From Cladocopium goreaui (taxonomy: Eukaryota > Sar > Dinophyceae > Suessiales > Symbiodiniaceae), in assembly GCA_947184155.2 (NCBI GenBank), contig CAMXCT020001013.1:116001-180000 (forward strand): DNA of 64,000 bases. Reading direction: 5' to 3'. This document shows, in pieces, positions 46,379-56,746 of this stretch. How positions within the stretch are numbered: the first letter of the stretch is position 1; each line of letters opens with the position of its first letter. The position numbers and the translations under genes are program-made. The notes under the pieces are model-generated. The model saw only the letters and a list, made by a program, of their open reading frames with translations. It was not told where the DNA came from and did not search any database.

Positions 46379-47821
46379 TTGCTGACCAAACTGGTGATGA
46401 CAAAAAAAAAAGGTGAAGCCAGGAGAGCAGAGAAGCGAAGGAGAGCTGAGGTGAGGACCAAGCTTAGAGGCAAGTTCCTCCAAGCTCTGCAAGAAAAGGT
46501 CAAGTCTCAGAGCAGGCAAGAAGCTTTTGAGGAGATGCAGCCTCAAGCCAGGCAGAAGTCAGGCAAGAAGCCTAGCTTAGTGCTCAAGCCATCTGCTAAG
46601 CTCAAGACCTGTCTCAAGAAGAAGCCAAGTCTCACCTTGAAGGCAAGTGCTGTCGCTAAGAAGGACAAGAAGCAGACAAAGAAGCAAGAAGCAGACAAGC
46701 AAGCAAAGAAGCTGGGTCAGCAAGCTTCCAAAGATCCACTTCCTCCCCTACCTCCTCCAGCAGAAGGTCCTGAGGAAGAAGAACCTCAAGTGGATGAGCT
46801 GCTGCATAAGGAAGTAGCAGTGACTTCAGAGGCTGCAGGAAGGCTCAGCTATGGAAAAAGAGGGAAGCTGACCCACTTAGGCAGCAATGGTTTTTACACC
46901 TTACTTGCTGCCACTGGTACATACCCAGTCAAGAAGGAGTGGCTGCAGCTGCTCTCAGAGAAGCCAATTCCAGAACTTGAGTGGCCAAAGTGGACAAGGA
47001 TGAGCAAGAAGGACTTGCTCCTCATGTTGTCTTGTCTCAGTGCCAATCCTTTAGATATGTTGGGCTTAGAGCCAACCCTCTGGGATACTCAGGCTATAAT
47101 CAAATGCCCTGAGGAGGTTCCAGAACTTGAAGACCAACATATTTGGCTGGGGTGGTTGCTGCTTAGGTGGATGCTCACAAAAAGCCATGAGAAGTTTCCT
47201 GAGGACATGGGAATCACCTGTGTGGATCCTTTGCTTATCTTTTCGATCTTAGAGCAAAAGGCCAATGTGCAGCTCTTGCAAGCACTTAGAGATTCTTTCA
47301 CAGACAAGACCCAGATTCTCCTTATCCCTATCCTCAGAAGCTTTCATTGGACTCTCCTGGTGGCTCAAAGAGATGGCACCCAGAAGCTGCAATGGAGAAG
47401 ATATGACACATTGTCAGTAGAACACGCTGGGTCGCATGCTGCTCAGGAGTTCATCGGCAAGGTGCTAGATCCTGACTTTGTCTTGCCACCCTTGACAAAT
47501 GTGGCAACTCAGCCAGTTGGCTCCAATGCTTGTGGAGCATATTTACTTCATTACCTTGAGCTCGAGCTCAGGCTGTTTCGAGGAGAGCTGCCTTCAGTCT
47601 GGCCTGCTCTGGGCTGGAAGCAGTGGAAGCTTAGGCTCAAGACAGCAGCTGAGAAGCTCTCTGCAGAGCAGAAACTCAAGGCAAAGGAATGCTTAGATAA
47701 AGAGAATTCTGAGAAGAAACAGAGAGATGAAGTAGAGTCCCTGAGGAAGAAAGCTGAGGATAAGCTAGCGAAACTCACCAACATTCCTCTATGGCATACA
47801 TCACAGCCCAGGAAGCTCTGA
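46379..47821 (+). CDS. Ulp1-like C48 cysteine protease (480 aa)
   Basis: The C-terminal half is a SUMO-protease-type (peptidase C48) domain. The catalytic His is at about residue 323 (RSFHWTLLV), Asp at 343 (RRYDTLS), oxyanion Gln at 378 and Cys at 385 (QPVGSNACGAYLL). The N-terminal 110 residues are very Lys-rich and probably bind nucleic acid or target the nucleus. A coiled coil follows the protease. Such domains are often carried by large DNA transposons (CACTA and Mutator relatives), where their role is unsettled. The gene starts 125 bp after the transposase stop on the same strand, so the two could be one transcription unit. Confidence 0.82.
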   Translation: MLTKLVMTKKKGEARRAEKRRRAEVRTKLRGKFLQALQEKVKSQSRQEAFEEMQPQARQKSGKKPSLVLKPSAKLKTCLKKKPSLTLKASAVAKKDKKQTKKQEADKQAKKLGQQASKDPLPPLPPPAEGPEEEEPQVDELLHKEVAVTSEAAGRLSYGKRGKLTHLGSNGFYTLLAATGTYPVKKEWLQLLSEKPIPELEWPKWTRMSKKDLLLMLSCLSANPLDMLGLEPTLWDTQAIIKCPEEVPELEDQHIWLGWLLLRWMLTKSHEKFPEDMGITCVDPLLIFSILEQKANVQLLQALRDSFTDKTQILLIPILRSFHWTLLVAQRDGTQKLQWRRYDTLSVEHAGSHAAQEFIGKVLDPDFVLPPLTNVATQPVGSNACGAYLLHYLELELRLFRGELPSVWPALGWKQWKLRLKTAAEKLSAEQKLKAKECLDKENSEKKQRDEVESLRKKAEDKLAKLTNIPLWHTSQPRKL

Positions 47822-48003
47822 ATAAGAATTCCCAGCGGTTCACTTGGAAGGATTTGTCCCAGGAGGCCACCTTGAAGATCCTCAGCCTCCAGTTCAGCTT
47901 GGGTGTTTGCAGCAAGTGCAGATGGACCTCAGGATGTCTGGAGTGCAGCTCCTATAAGGCCTCCACTCAGAAGCAGCAAAGGCCAAGAAATTGGCTTACT
48001 TGA
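47791..48003 (+). CDS. CSKCR zinc-module frame overlapping the C48 3' end (70 aa)
   Basis: The frame overlaps the last 31 nt of the protease in another frame. It encodes AQEALNKNSQRFTWKDLSQE and then CSKCRWTSGCLECSSYKA, a C-x2-C-x5-C-x2-C module. I recall comparable CSKCR modules at the C-termini of dinoflagellate proteins, including C48-containing ones. It therefore looks like the true C-terminus of the protease, separated by a frameshift, a missed intron or a sequence error. Confidence 0.5.
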   Translation: MAYITAQEALNKNSQRFTWKDLSQEATLKILSLQFSLGVCSKCRWTSGCLECSSYKASTQKQQRPRNWLT

Positions 48004-48371
48004 GCAGAGGACCTGGGTTTCAAAGCATATATTCCATGTTTAGCTCAGGTTTCCTTCGTCTTTCCACCTCAGTCCTTTCTTTTCTCTCTTCCTTTTGGTA
48101 TCTCCACCTTTTTCTTGCTTCTTTGCTTGCTTGGGAAGCGATTGCTGGGACAATGATTTTGCTGCCCAGCCAGGAGAAATCTGGAGACACATTACTCAGC
48201 AAACATGTCATGCTCAGCATCCAAGTTGGTCAGTCTTCAGCAACTCAGTCTCTTGAGCATCCCAAGCCTCAGCAGCTTTTGGGAACTCAAGCCTTCACCC
48301 AGCTTCCTCAGCAACAATCCTTCTTCTGGCGCCATGGGCTTCCAGCTGAAGATGGTGTGCATCTTCTGGGC
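48004..48371. other. Element spacer between C48 gene and last repeat array
   Basis: Contains T/C-rich sequence and a plus-strand open stretch (47991-48407) without recognisable domain; rich in CTCAG. No clear gene seen. Confidence 0.4.
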
Positions 48372-48850
48372 TTCCAGGGGCTGCTCTGGCACAGCTTGCT
48401 GCAATAGTGAACCCAGCAAACAAACCTACTAAAGTGAAATGGAGCCTCTCCTGGTCCAGGGCCTTGGAAAATGGTGGAAAAGCTGTTCTTTAATAAGGGT
48501 TTAATAAGGGATTGGTTCTTTTGGGAAAGGCTTAGAGTTTGAATTTGGCAATTTTGGAAAAGGCTTGCTTCCCTTCTGGGCTTCCAGGGGCTGCTCTGGC
48601 ACAGCTTGCTGCAATAGTGAACCCAGCAAACAAACTTACTGAAGTGAAATGGAGCCTCTCCTGGTCCAGGGCCTTGGAAAATTGTGGAAAAGCTGTTCTT
48701 TAATAAGGGTTTAATAAGGGATTGGTTCTTTTGGGAAGGGCTTGGAGTTTGAATTTGGCAATTTTGGAAATGGCTTGCTTCCCTTCTGGACTTCCAGGGG
48801 CTGCTCTGGCACAGCTTGCTGCAATAGTGAACCTAGCAAACAAACCTACC
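48372..48850. repeat. About 210-bp tandem repeats, array 5 (right subterminal)
   Basis: About two and a half units, the last reading GTGAACCTAGCAAACAAACC and breaking off at 48849. About 170 bp of AT-rich sequence with two diverged core motifs then lead to the right terminus. Confidence 0.85.
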
Positions 48851-49020
48851 TTGACTGAGCTACAGCGTTTTTGAGAAAAAAAAATGCCTCTCAGCAATTA
48901 CAGTTTTTTTTCAAAAAAAAGGCTCTCCCAATTTTGTTTTGCCACAACAGTGAACCCTCCAAACAATACATGAGTTTCAGAACAATTTGGAACAAAATTG
49001 CCACAATAGCGACCCTAGGT

Positions 49021-49041
49021 ACTAATCAGGACCCAACATTA
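49021..49041 (-). repeat. Right terminal inverted repeat
   Basis: ACTAATCAGGACCCAACATT plus A is the reverse complement of the left terminus with one mismatch. Just inside it, near 48998 and 48950, lie two versions of the motif found once per unit in the 210-bp repeats (TTGCCACAATAGCGACCC, TTGCCACAACAGTGAACC). Confidence 0.82.
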
Positions 49042-49750
49042 CTTGTATATTTTAAGATATTTGACATTAACTTAACATGGAACCCCGTTCGTTTTTGGAG
49101 ACACCTATAGCTCCCTTCACCGTTCCTTCCATTGGATATCCGAACAAGTCAAGCCTCAAATTGATTCATCAAGCGCACGATCAGCCCCCACCCCAAAAAA
49201 ACTTAGTCCACCAAAACACAGATTTTTTCATCTTAGTCCAGGACGACCCCGTTATAGTCCAATTCAATTTCAGCTTTTCCCTGCAGATGCTTCTACTGTA
49301 CCTAATTCCCAGATTTCTCAACCCGACATCCCCAAAGGTCAAACCGCAAGGCCAAGGCGAAGCAAGACTAAGTTCGTTTAAAAAAAAAATCTGCAACTCT
49401 CATATATCTCTACCATAAACCCAAGTTACTGTAGGTAAAACAATGCTAAACCATGCCCCAGTCATCACCATTTTTAGAGGTGGTATTTTTACGATTCCCA
49501 GTCATGGCTGGTAAACATGGCATTGTTTTACCCAGATATCCACATGAATATCAGAATATCATGATATCATGATATCAATATCATATCCCTATAAATCACT
49601 GGCTGGTGGTTTCAACCCCTCTAAAAAATATTAGTCAGATTGGATCATCATCTCAACTATTGGGGGAAATATAAAATATTATAAAATGTTCCAAACCACC
49701 AACCAGATCACTATTGTTGTTGATTAACCATGATTAATTAACCATGTTCT

Positions 49751-49870
49751 ACAAGGTGGTGCCCCATAGTTAGCTAAGTTGGTTTATAACTCCAATAACT
49801 ATGGTTTATGGTAGATATATCTATAGTTAATGGGGTTTATAAACCAACTTATAACTGGGGGGCACCATGT
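49751..49870. mobile_element. Palindromic element, ACAAGGTGGTGCCCC family
   Basis: ACAAGGTGGTGCCCCATAG to ACTGGGGGGCACCATGT. It lies 60 bp below the Gly-loop exon and about 710 bp outside the giant element's right terminus. Confidence 0.72.
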
Positions 49871-49930
49871 TCTATGTGTCCCAACTTCGCTTTTTTCGCA
49901 CCGGGAAAAAAAAAAAAACGAAAAAAACAC

Positions 49931-50030
49931 CGCCTCGATGACTCGTCCAAAGCCGCCACGGCCCAGTTCACGGACGCGGCGAAGGGCGCCCAAGGGGACC
50001 TTGTCGAGACGAAGCGACTTCGACTTCGAT
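49931..50030 (-). CDS. Kinase exon: glycine-rich loop
   Basis: This 100-nt minus-strand exon encodes 33 residues ending VRELGRGGFGRVIEA, with the GxGxFGxV nucleotide-binding loop of protein kinases. A CTCCAG acceptor precedes it, so it starts with one nucleotide completing a codon, and a GT donor (GCG|GTG) follows in phase 0. The leading SKSKSLRLDKVPLGALRR fits the segment just before strand beta-1 in AGC kinases. The plus strand of the same interval is also open and Arg/Lys-rich, but the Gly loop in a row with the other kinase exons fixes the strand. The next exon lies beyond the 19.9-kb element, at about 28.2 kb. Confidence 0.88.
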
Positions 50031-50860
50031 CTGGAGGTCATTGGGATTTTCAATAGCCATATGCTCCACCATACCATGGAGCTGAGTGATTTTTAGGGTG
50101 ACTGTAGGTAAATACTTGATCTGAAATATCCTTTATAGAAATCCAACATGGCTTGTTGGAAAATTCTTCATTTAGATCGATTCTTCTCACAGCGAACTAA
50201 ACCTCCATGGCTACTTCCGAGATTTGCCATGGAATGCACAGAACCATCCAGCTGGGTAGCTGTGGGTAAGAAAAACTGGTTGTACGATCTGGTGAACATA
50301 GCAAGCTCGTTTTTGGATGAATGTGAAGGACACCACAATACACCACATCCATCCACATCCTGCAAAGGCTTAACAAAAACCCTCAACACTAGCGATAATT
50401 CCACTTCTAAATGGGGTTCCTCTGATAATGAGAACGTATCAACTGGGATGGGTCTTGAGCCAGGGTTAGCTTTGTGAACTTGAGTTGGATCGCAACCAGC
50501 ACTGTTTAAAGCCCTTGTAATCCGTACCGGTGGAGAGGGAGAACACCGTCCTGGGTCACCCCCCCGTGGGTCATCCCCAATAGTTCATCAGCTGGGTCAA
50601 CTGGTCACTACTCTAAGGGTTAGCTTCCTGAGAATGCGAAGAAATGGTGTCTGGAAATTGGCGTTTTACCATGTTTTACCCTTGGTAAATCGGGAAAAAA
50701 CCACATATGGGAACATTATGATCAACCGCTATAATGATTATTATAATGTTACTAAAGCAATAATAAACCATCAATATGTTGACGGTTTATACCACCAACT
50801 CATGGTAAATTCAGGAATCGTGGATCCTCTTGCTGTGCCAAGATTAGGGGGTCTCCTATC

Positions 50861-50954
50861 GACAAAACTCAGCGATGCGTTCCGCGACCACCGGTCTTTT
50901 CTGCAGCAAAACGAGGGCCTCTTCCGCCGCGACGCAACGACGCTCGGACCAGTT
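50861..50954 (-). CDS. Candidate exon upstream of the kinase Gly loop
   Basis: After a GCATTTCAG acceptor the minus strand reads NWSERRCVAAEEALVLLQKR, PVVAERIAEFC, a helical segment. It could encode part of the kinase N-terminal region, but its end phase does not directly match the Gly-loop exon, so at least one exon would lie between. No domain was recognised. Confidence 0.35.
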
Positions 50955-51855
50955 CTGAAATGCGATCCCCAAGGCGATACAGTTCCCATGTGCGATGGCT
51001 GTCATTGTCCAACCCACCTTATTTTTTTTGGGGGGGGGCAATTTTTTTCCATAGGTATATCTAGGTTAACCACAATTTTCTAGATTAACTATATCATGCA
51101 TAAATGGGGCATGGGAGATTATAGGAATTATGGTAATGTGATAAAACCAATGTCATAATGACATACAGTAAAATATTCCCAAAATCACCATGCATGGGGT
51201 AGTTTATTGGGCTTACCACATTGATAGGTAATTTGTATTTTCCATTTTGTGTTGAACCTCCACAACATGGTTGAGCTAAAGAAACCCAATGTTTAGAGGT
51301 TGATTGTGGTTGACAACCCGCCAAAAAAATCATGAAATATCTTGGAACATAGCTGACAACAAAACAACAATCGGTTCATTTGAGATAGTGAAAACAGTTC
51401 AAGATACAGTTTGTTTTATACATGGGGCGAAATTTCAAAATCCATTTAGCTATGTTGAGGTTCACATTCCACCAGTATGTTTATCAATATCCATATATGA
51501 TTCGTTTCAATCCACCCCGACTTTGGCATTGTGTTCAACCCACAAAACCTCTTGTCTAACAACGGAACATGCCGTCGGATGTTTATGCCACGTGAGTGAA
51601 TTTCAATGGATTGGTGGAAGGGAGAATCTACAGGAAACCACGGTTTTTCCCATTTTTTATATGGGGCTTTCCTATATTTTTGTTCCCTTAAACCAATCCA
51701 TTGAGAATTACAACCACCAATGTTATGCTGATGGTCATCACCAACTTTTTGGACGTGGCTAATTGTGTGTCAACATATTGTACCACAAAACAAGCTATAT
51801 CGGTAATATATGTATATATAATATACAATAGTTATCTTGTATATATACACAAAAT

Positions 51856-51961
51856 ACCCTCCAGTAAATTCACATAGACTCTGGTATAAAGGGGTTGGTA
51901 GATTATTTTCCACTAACAATTGGTGATTTTCAGGGTCAAGAAGTTAATTTACCAGAGGGTA
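51856..51961. mobile_element. TACCCTC-family element, diverged
   Basis: Left end TACCCTCCAGTAAATTCAC, right end TTAATTTACCAGAGGGTA. Confidence 0.5.
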
Positions 51962-52144
51962 ATAGACATACATATATATATATGGTAAATTTCAATACCA
52001 CGAAACTGGGATTCAAGGCCAGTTTTCGATAATCATGCACCCAGATTTTGTTTGAATCTGCCACACCAATCCTTGTTCCCGTCCCATCATAAGTTCCAAA
52101 TGTTTATGGCCAATCCAACAGATATCCTGTAAACAAGTTTGCGA

Positions 52145-52264
52145 TAGTTAGCTAAGTTGGTTTTAACACCAGTAACTTGAATTTATGGTAGATATAAATA
52201 TATATTTATATATCTATAGTTACTGGTGGTTATACACCACGTTTTTAGTGGGGCGGCACCACCT
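52145..52264. mobile_element. Palindromic element, GTGGTGCCCC family, damaged
   Basis: Core GATAGTTAGCTAAGTTGG is present; the right end GGGGCGGCACCACCTT is kept while the left end is degraded. Confidence 0.5.
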
Positions 52265-53732
52265 TCTTCCCCTATATTCCAAACTATTTCCCCATTTATC
52301 TGGCTGAACTACAACAAATCACCAGCCTGAAATAAAGCCCTTTGGGGATGATTCCCCTATCAACTATCATTTGTGGTGGCGTGCGCCGGTGTTGTTGTTG
52401 TAATGTGCTGTGTATATATAATATATATATATAATACACATGTCGATGTACAGTATATGCAAGAATAAAGTAACCCCCCGCACCAAACCAAAGTTGACCC
52501 ACCGTTGAGGTGCACGGTGCGAGATCGCTTGTGGTCGCCTGTGGCTGCCTAGCCTACCCCAAGAAAGCACACCATTGTTTTTGGTTCTGCCACAAGATCT
52601 GGGTTAAATCTCCAGTTGACCTTTTTCTTATCCACCTTAAATGTTTGATCATTTCCCATTGAACTTTCCATACTACCATGAGGATTTTCATTGCCGGGTT
52701 TATGAGCCAGGGAGATCCTGATGTTGTTTCTGAATAGTGTGTGTATATGATATATACATATATGTATATATACTGTATACATACATATATATATATTATA
52801 TTCTCAAATGTATGACACTGCTGCTGACAATCATTGGGTTTCCCTATGATATGCCGATCATCTGATAAAATGGTTTCAGAGCCAACTTGATTCGGAATCT
52901 CGTGACAGTTCCGGGGAATCCCATGAAACATCTCCACTCAGTGCCGACAGCGTGAGCCGCAATCAGTCGGATCATTTGTTGCTTCAGCGGCGCTTCAAAA
53001 ACATTGCCAGCAATGATCGGTTCGCGGATTACTTTGAGAAACAACAAGCAATGATCCGGTCCACACATAGTCTGGATAGACATGATTTACAGATGCGCGT
53101 CCCACAATAAGGTGGTAACCTAATAATAAATGATTATATGATTCCTGATATACCCAAGTTCAGTATTTCTTTGAATATATGTTAAAACAATAAACAACAG
53201 CATGCCAAAGAAACATGGTCCATGATCAGGCTTGCCATGGCTTACATGATTTGCCATGGAAAATCCATCCGCCCGCACCATCCGGAAGCAGCAAACGTTG
53301 AGTGGACGCGACGAAAGGCCAGAAGATTGGCAGCCAACGGGCTGCTGGTCCGGTCAATGGCTCAAAGCGAGAAAGGTAGTGACAGTAGTGGCAGAACAAG
53401 CCAAGAAATCTGAAAATCGAGTGAGGAGAAAATCTTCCAGATAATATGATTTTCCTCGTTTTCCATCTGAAGATATCTGAAGTCATATCAAGGTGAAAGT
53501 CGTTTTTAAGGAATCAGAACACGAGAAAAAAATAAATCACCAGATAGTTCATCTTCACCTTGGTAAAATTTCTCAGCCATCCAGAAAAATAAGTCATTCA
53601 GATTCATCGAGGTAAGGGGAGAAAACCGCAAGGCACACAAACACACCCACCCATATATAGTGAATGTTCCCATTTAAATCCTCTATTTATACAGGATTCC
53701 CATGTTGGGGGGATGAACATGATGAACATCCA

Positions 53733-53875
53733 TACCCTCTGGTAAACAAAATCACAGTTTGCGAACTTGAAAATGGCCCAGTCGAAAATAGTTGATTTAC
53801 CATGATTTACCCAGCTATAAAATGGATTAAAATGGTGGATGTTTCCATAGCTTTTTGTATGTTTACCAGAGGGTA
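53733..53875. mobile_element. Introner-like palindromic element, TACCCTCTGG family
   Basis: Ends TACCCTCTGGTAAACAAAA and GTATGTTTACCAGAGGGTA, with a longer core than usual. Confidence 0.72.
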
Positions 53876-55942
53876 CATGATATAAATGTACGGGGTGCCA
53901 CTATCCTACATCTCCTGGAGTACAGTGTGATATGTATTGGGCGGGTCACTTTGCCCAGGAAAAAAAAACAGTGGAATCAAGACGACGGATAGTTCGGATT
54001 GTCCACGCTAACAGACACGCCTTTTGGTGTTTGTGAAGGTATAGAAAAGCGAGCCATACCAAATATGGTTTTGATCCTGGGAAGTGATCGGTATCTTTCT
54101 GTGCAAAAAACATGAATTGAACATAAACATATCCAAGTGGTGGCCTTGGCTGGTGAAGTCGCTCAAATTTCCCAACAGCCCGGTGCCAGTGCCGTCCCGT
54201 AGTCAGGTCCAAAACCGAACCCAGGCTACTGTAGTTTCATGGCACGCTGCGTGCCAGCAAACCGTTCCAATTTCTGAGCATCTCATGTGGGTAATGGGAA
54301 TCAAAATTCACTGCAGGTTGTCCATCTGTGTTATAAAAACATGGGGCGAAGCATGAAGCATTTTGAAGCCATCTCCACTCAGCCACCTTTTTGCAAATCG
54401 TGCGCCGCTGGAGGAACCAATGAAGCCATGTAGATTCCCACCCCATGGCGGAATGATGGAAGAAATTTACTGAAAAATGGATCCACGTCCAAGCGTATTT
54501 GCATCCCATGACTGGGTGACTGGGTGACTGGGTCAACTCTAAGCCCCTTTACTAACCACTTTGCGGCAGATTCTTCAGGAACAAACAAATCCACCAATCA
54601 GTTAATCCTTCCCCGGTTCCTATTCAACACCCCACAGTCAAACAGAAAGACATGAATGACTGGGACAAAAGCACCATGGGGGCATAGGCCATGTGAGGCA
54701 AGTGAGGTGGTTCCAATATAGGGTACCGCAAGTTATCCAGTGGTTTAGAACCGATTTTGTTGTCTATTCACATGGCGTGTGTTGGGTGCAAAAATCACAT
54801 TTTGAGACATAGCCATATGACAATCTCCGGATCACCGATTGATTATATATTATTATCAATGTTTCGTTATATGGTGTCTCAATATCCCAATAAAATCCCA
54901 AGAGCTGGCGAACCTCAACATAGCTGGGATAAAGATGTTCGCAAAAATGATATCTATAGGCTGCATAGGTATTGATCATCAAATGATGGGTTTTCATCGG
55001 TTCCAGAGGATTCGTCCTTTTCTGACCACTGGCCCATGCCAGGTGGCCCCCAAAGGATCGAAAAAAAATCGCTGCTGCGGCAAGGCTGGCAGGGAATTGT
55101 CGCACCGAGATTTTCACAGTCCCGGGCGGTCCCCAAACGTGCCAGCCCTAAGAATCTATGAATCACTAGGGCAAGCCATGTTTATCACTTCAGTATAAAT
55201 AGTGTACAGTAGTCATATATGTTATATATATATGTTAAATAAATATATATATATGTTATATATATATATGTTATATTATATATATTGGGTAGGCTAAGCT
55301 GGGCTAGGCGACGATAGACAGGATTGATGGGATAGATCAGATACATTTGATAGACAGAATGGCAAAAATAGATAGATTAGATACAATGAAAGACCTGTAC
55401 CAGTTATTTTGATGCTTAATGGGCTTGTAACTGACCATAAATGTGTCTTTTTCACTGACACAAAAAACTGGTAAAGGGCCACAACTCTCTACAAGGTGGC
55501 CCCCCTGAAGTCGGCCACTGGCTCTTCAGGGGCATGTATAACTTAATTCCATCTGAGCTATGTATATTTAATTACACATGTCTGTGTGTGGATATGTATA
55601 GATATATTATGTGTATAATTAATTGTATATATATATATATATATATGTAGATGTATATACGATATATGTACAGATGATTAGATGTGCCTACTTTAGATAT
55701 AAAGGGTAGTATAGCCTCGACAACATCAACCAATCAGCAAACATCAAACAATCTCCCCTTATTTGCTAACTATGCTAAACACCAGATTTGATCTAAAGCA
55801 TGTCAGGACCAACAAATTGCACCCGCAACAGCGATTTCCTTCGGTGACTAAGTTGTGGTGACTGTGTCGACTGTTGAACGGTGCAAGGCTGAGACCGAGA
55901 ACCTTGGGCAACATCTTGGGATACTGCCATACCCCTAGTTAG

Positions 55943-56048
55943 TACCCTCTGGTAAACTAACATAACTATGGAAAATCATCATTTTGAATGGGTAAATCAA
56001 CTATTTCTATGGCCATTTTCAATAGCTATGTTAGTTTACCAGAGGGTA
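55943..56048. mobile_element. Introner-like palindromic element, TACCCTCTGG family
   Basis: Well-preserved ends TACCCTCTGGTAAACTAACA and TGTTAGTTTACCAGAGGGTA. Confidence 0.75.
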
Positions 56049-56207
56049 AGTTCCCCCCTTGTGTGGAGCTATCCCAGTAACCCCCAGCTATCTATGATAT
56101 CCCGTTAACGGATCCAGCCGTACCTTCTTAGGAAGTTGGACTGGGGGATGATCTTAGAATTTTTTGCCGTGCCTTCAGACAGTGTGGCTGGATCCATAGG
56201 CTATAAA

Positions 56208-56315
56208 TTACCCATGACGGATCCATGGTGCTGCTATATATGGTGCTCCATGGATCCCATCAAGATTAACCCCAGTCATGTTAGCATTAATATACCAGCA
56301 CCAGCCGGATCCGTC
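56208..56315. mobile_element. Palindromic MITE-like element, GGATCC family
   Basis: Its left half is almost identical to the copy at 1428-1545 (ACGGATCCATGGTGCTGCTA); the right end carries CAGCACCAGCCGGATCC. Confidence 0.6.
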
Positions 56316-56711
56316 AAGGGTTATGAATTACTTTGGTTATCAGTTACGATTCCTATGGGCGATCCTCCAAATACCCATAGATCATTCAAGCAATTCGTCG
56401 AAAAAGAGCCATTGCAATTTTCCAAGGCAATGGTTTTGTATGTGGTTCAAAGAATGCCACATTTTTACTACCCATTTTTCAGGGGAATGGTAGTTTATAC
56501 ATGTTCATACCAGCCATAAAAATGGTGATGACTGGGAGATGGATGATCCCATGATCCAAGCAGAAACTCTCGGCCAGGAGCCAGGATGGCCATGAGTCAA
56601 AAGCCTGGGACTGGCCCTTCCAGGAACCCCAAAAGAGCTAGGAATTCTTCACGCTCATCCCCTCCAAAATATGAGGTAAAGTATACGGTAAATATATGTA
56701 AATATATATAC

Positions 56712-56746
<35 letters not shown>

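Larger units (their letters stand above)
29139..49041. mobile_element. 19.9-kb TIR DNA transposon carrying transposase, C48 protease and zinc-ribbon genes
   Basis: The borders are inverted repeats at 29139-29159 and 49021-49041, with 20 of 21 positions complementary (left end TAATGTTGGTTCCTGATTAG; the mismatch is position 10). TA at both outer ends fits a TA target duplication as made by Tc1/mariner/pogo relatives, although TA may also be part of the repeat. Between the ends base use changes from AT-rich to CTNAG-rich, and the interior encodes a DDE_1-type transposase. I found no second copy of the terminus in the window. The element lies in a kinase intron, with its main genes antisense to the host gene. 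At about 20 kb with several accessory genes it is far larger than ordinary pogo/Tc1 elements (1-5 kb). Confidence 0.8.
13745..50030 (-). other. Split AGC-like Ser/Thr protein kinase gene (span of recognised exons)
   Basis: Minus-strand gene assembled by reading kinase motifs in order of falling coordinate: Gly loop GRGGFGRV, FALK lysine, helix C GES, hinge LLLELC, YLHESDIV, YRDVKPENILI, AKLTDFGLAKAM, CGTLGFLSPEL. Every motif of a working catalytic core is present: ATP lysine, helix-C Glu, catalytic Asp, DFG Asp and an APE-like SPE. YRDxKPEN plus a CGT box before the APE position resembles AGC kinases (PKA, PKG, GRK), but the subfamily is not assignable. Most junctions join in phase with GT-AG ends; two (before the hinge exon and before the SPE exon) are off by one G. 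The start, N-terminal exons and most of the C-lobe were not found with certainty. A 19.9-kb transposon lies in the intron after the Gly-loop exon. Confidence 0.85.

Noticed and set aside
49021-49041. A 3-bp TTA/TAA target duplication as in Tc5-type elements
   Set aside because: The outer bases give TA on both sides in direct orientation; a 3-bp direct repeat does not fit (CTA versus TAC).
49808-50096. Plus-strand Arg/Lys-rich frames over the Gly-loop exon
   Set aside because: The minus strand carries GRGGFGRV in line with nine further kinase exons; the plus strand has no motif.
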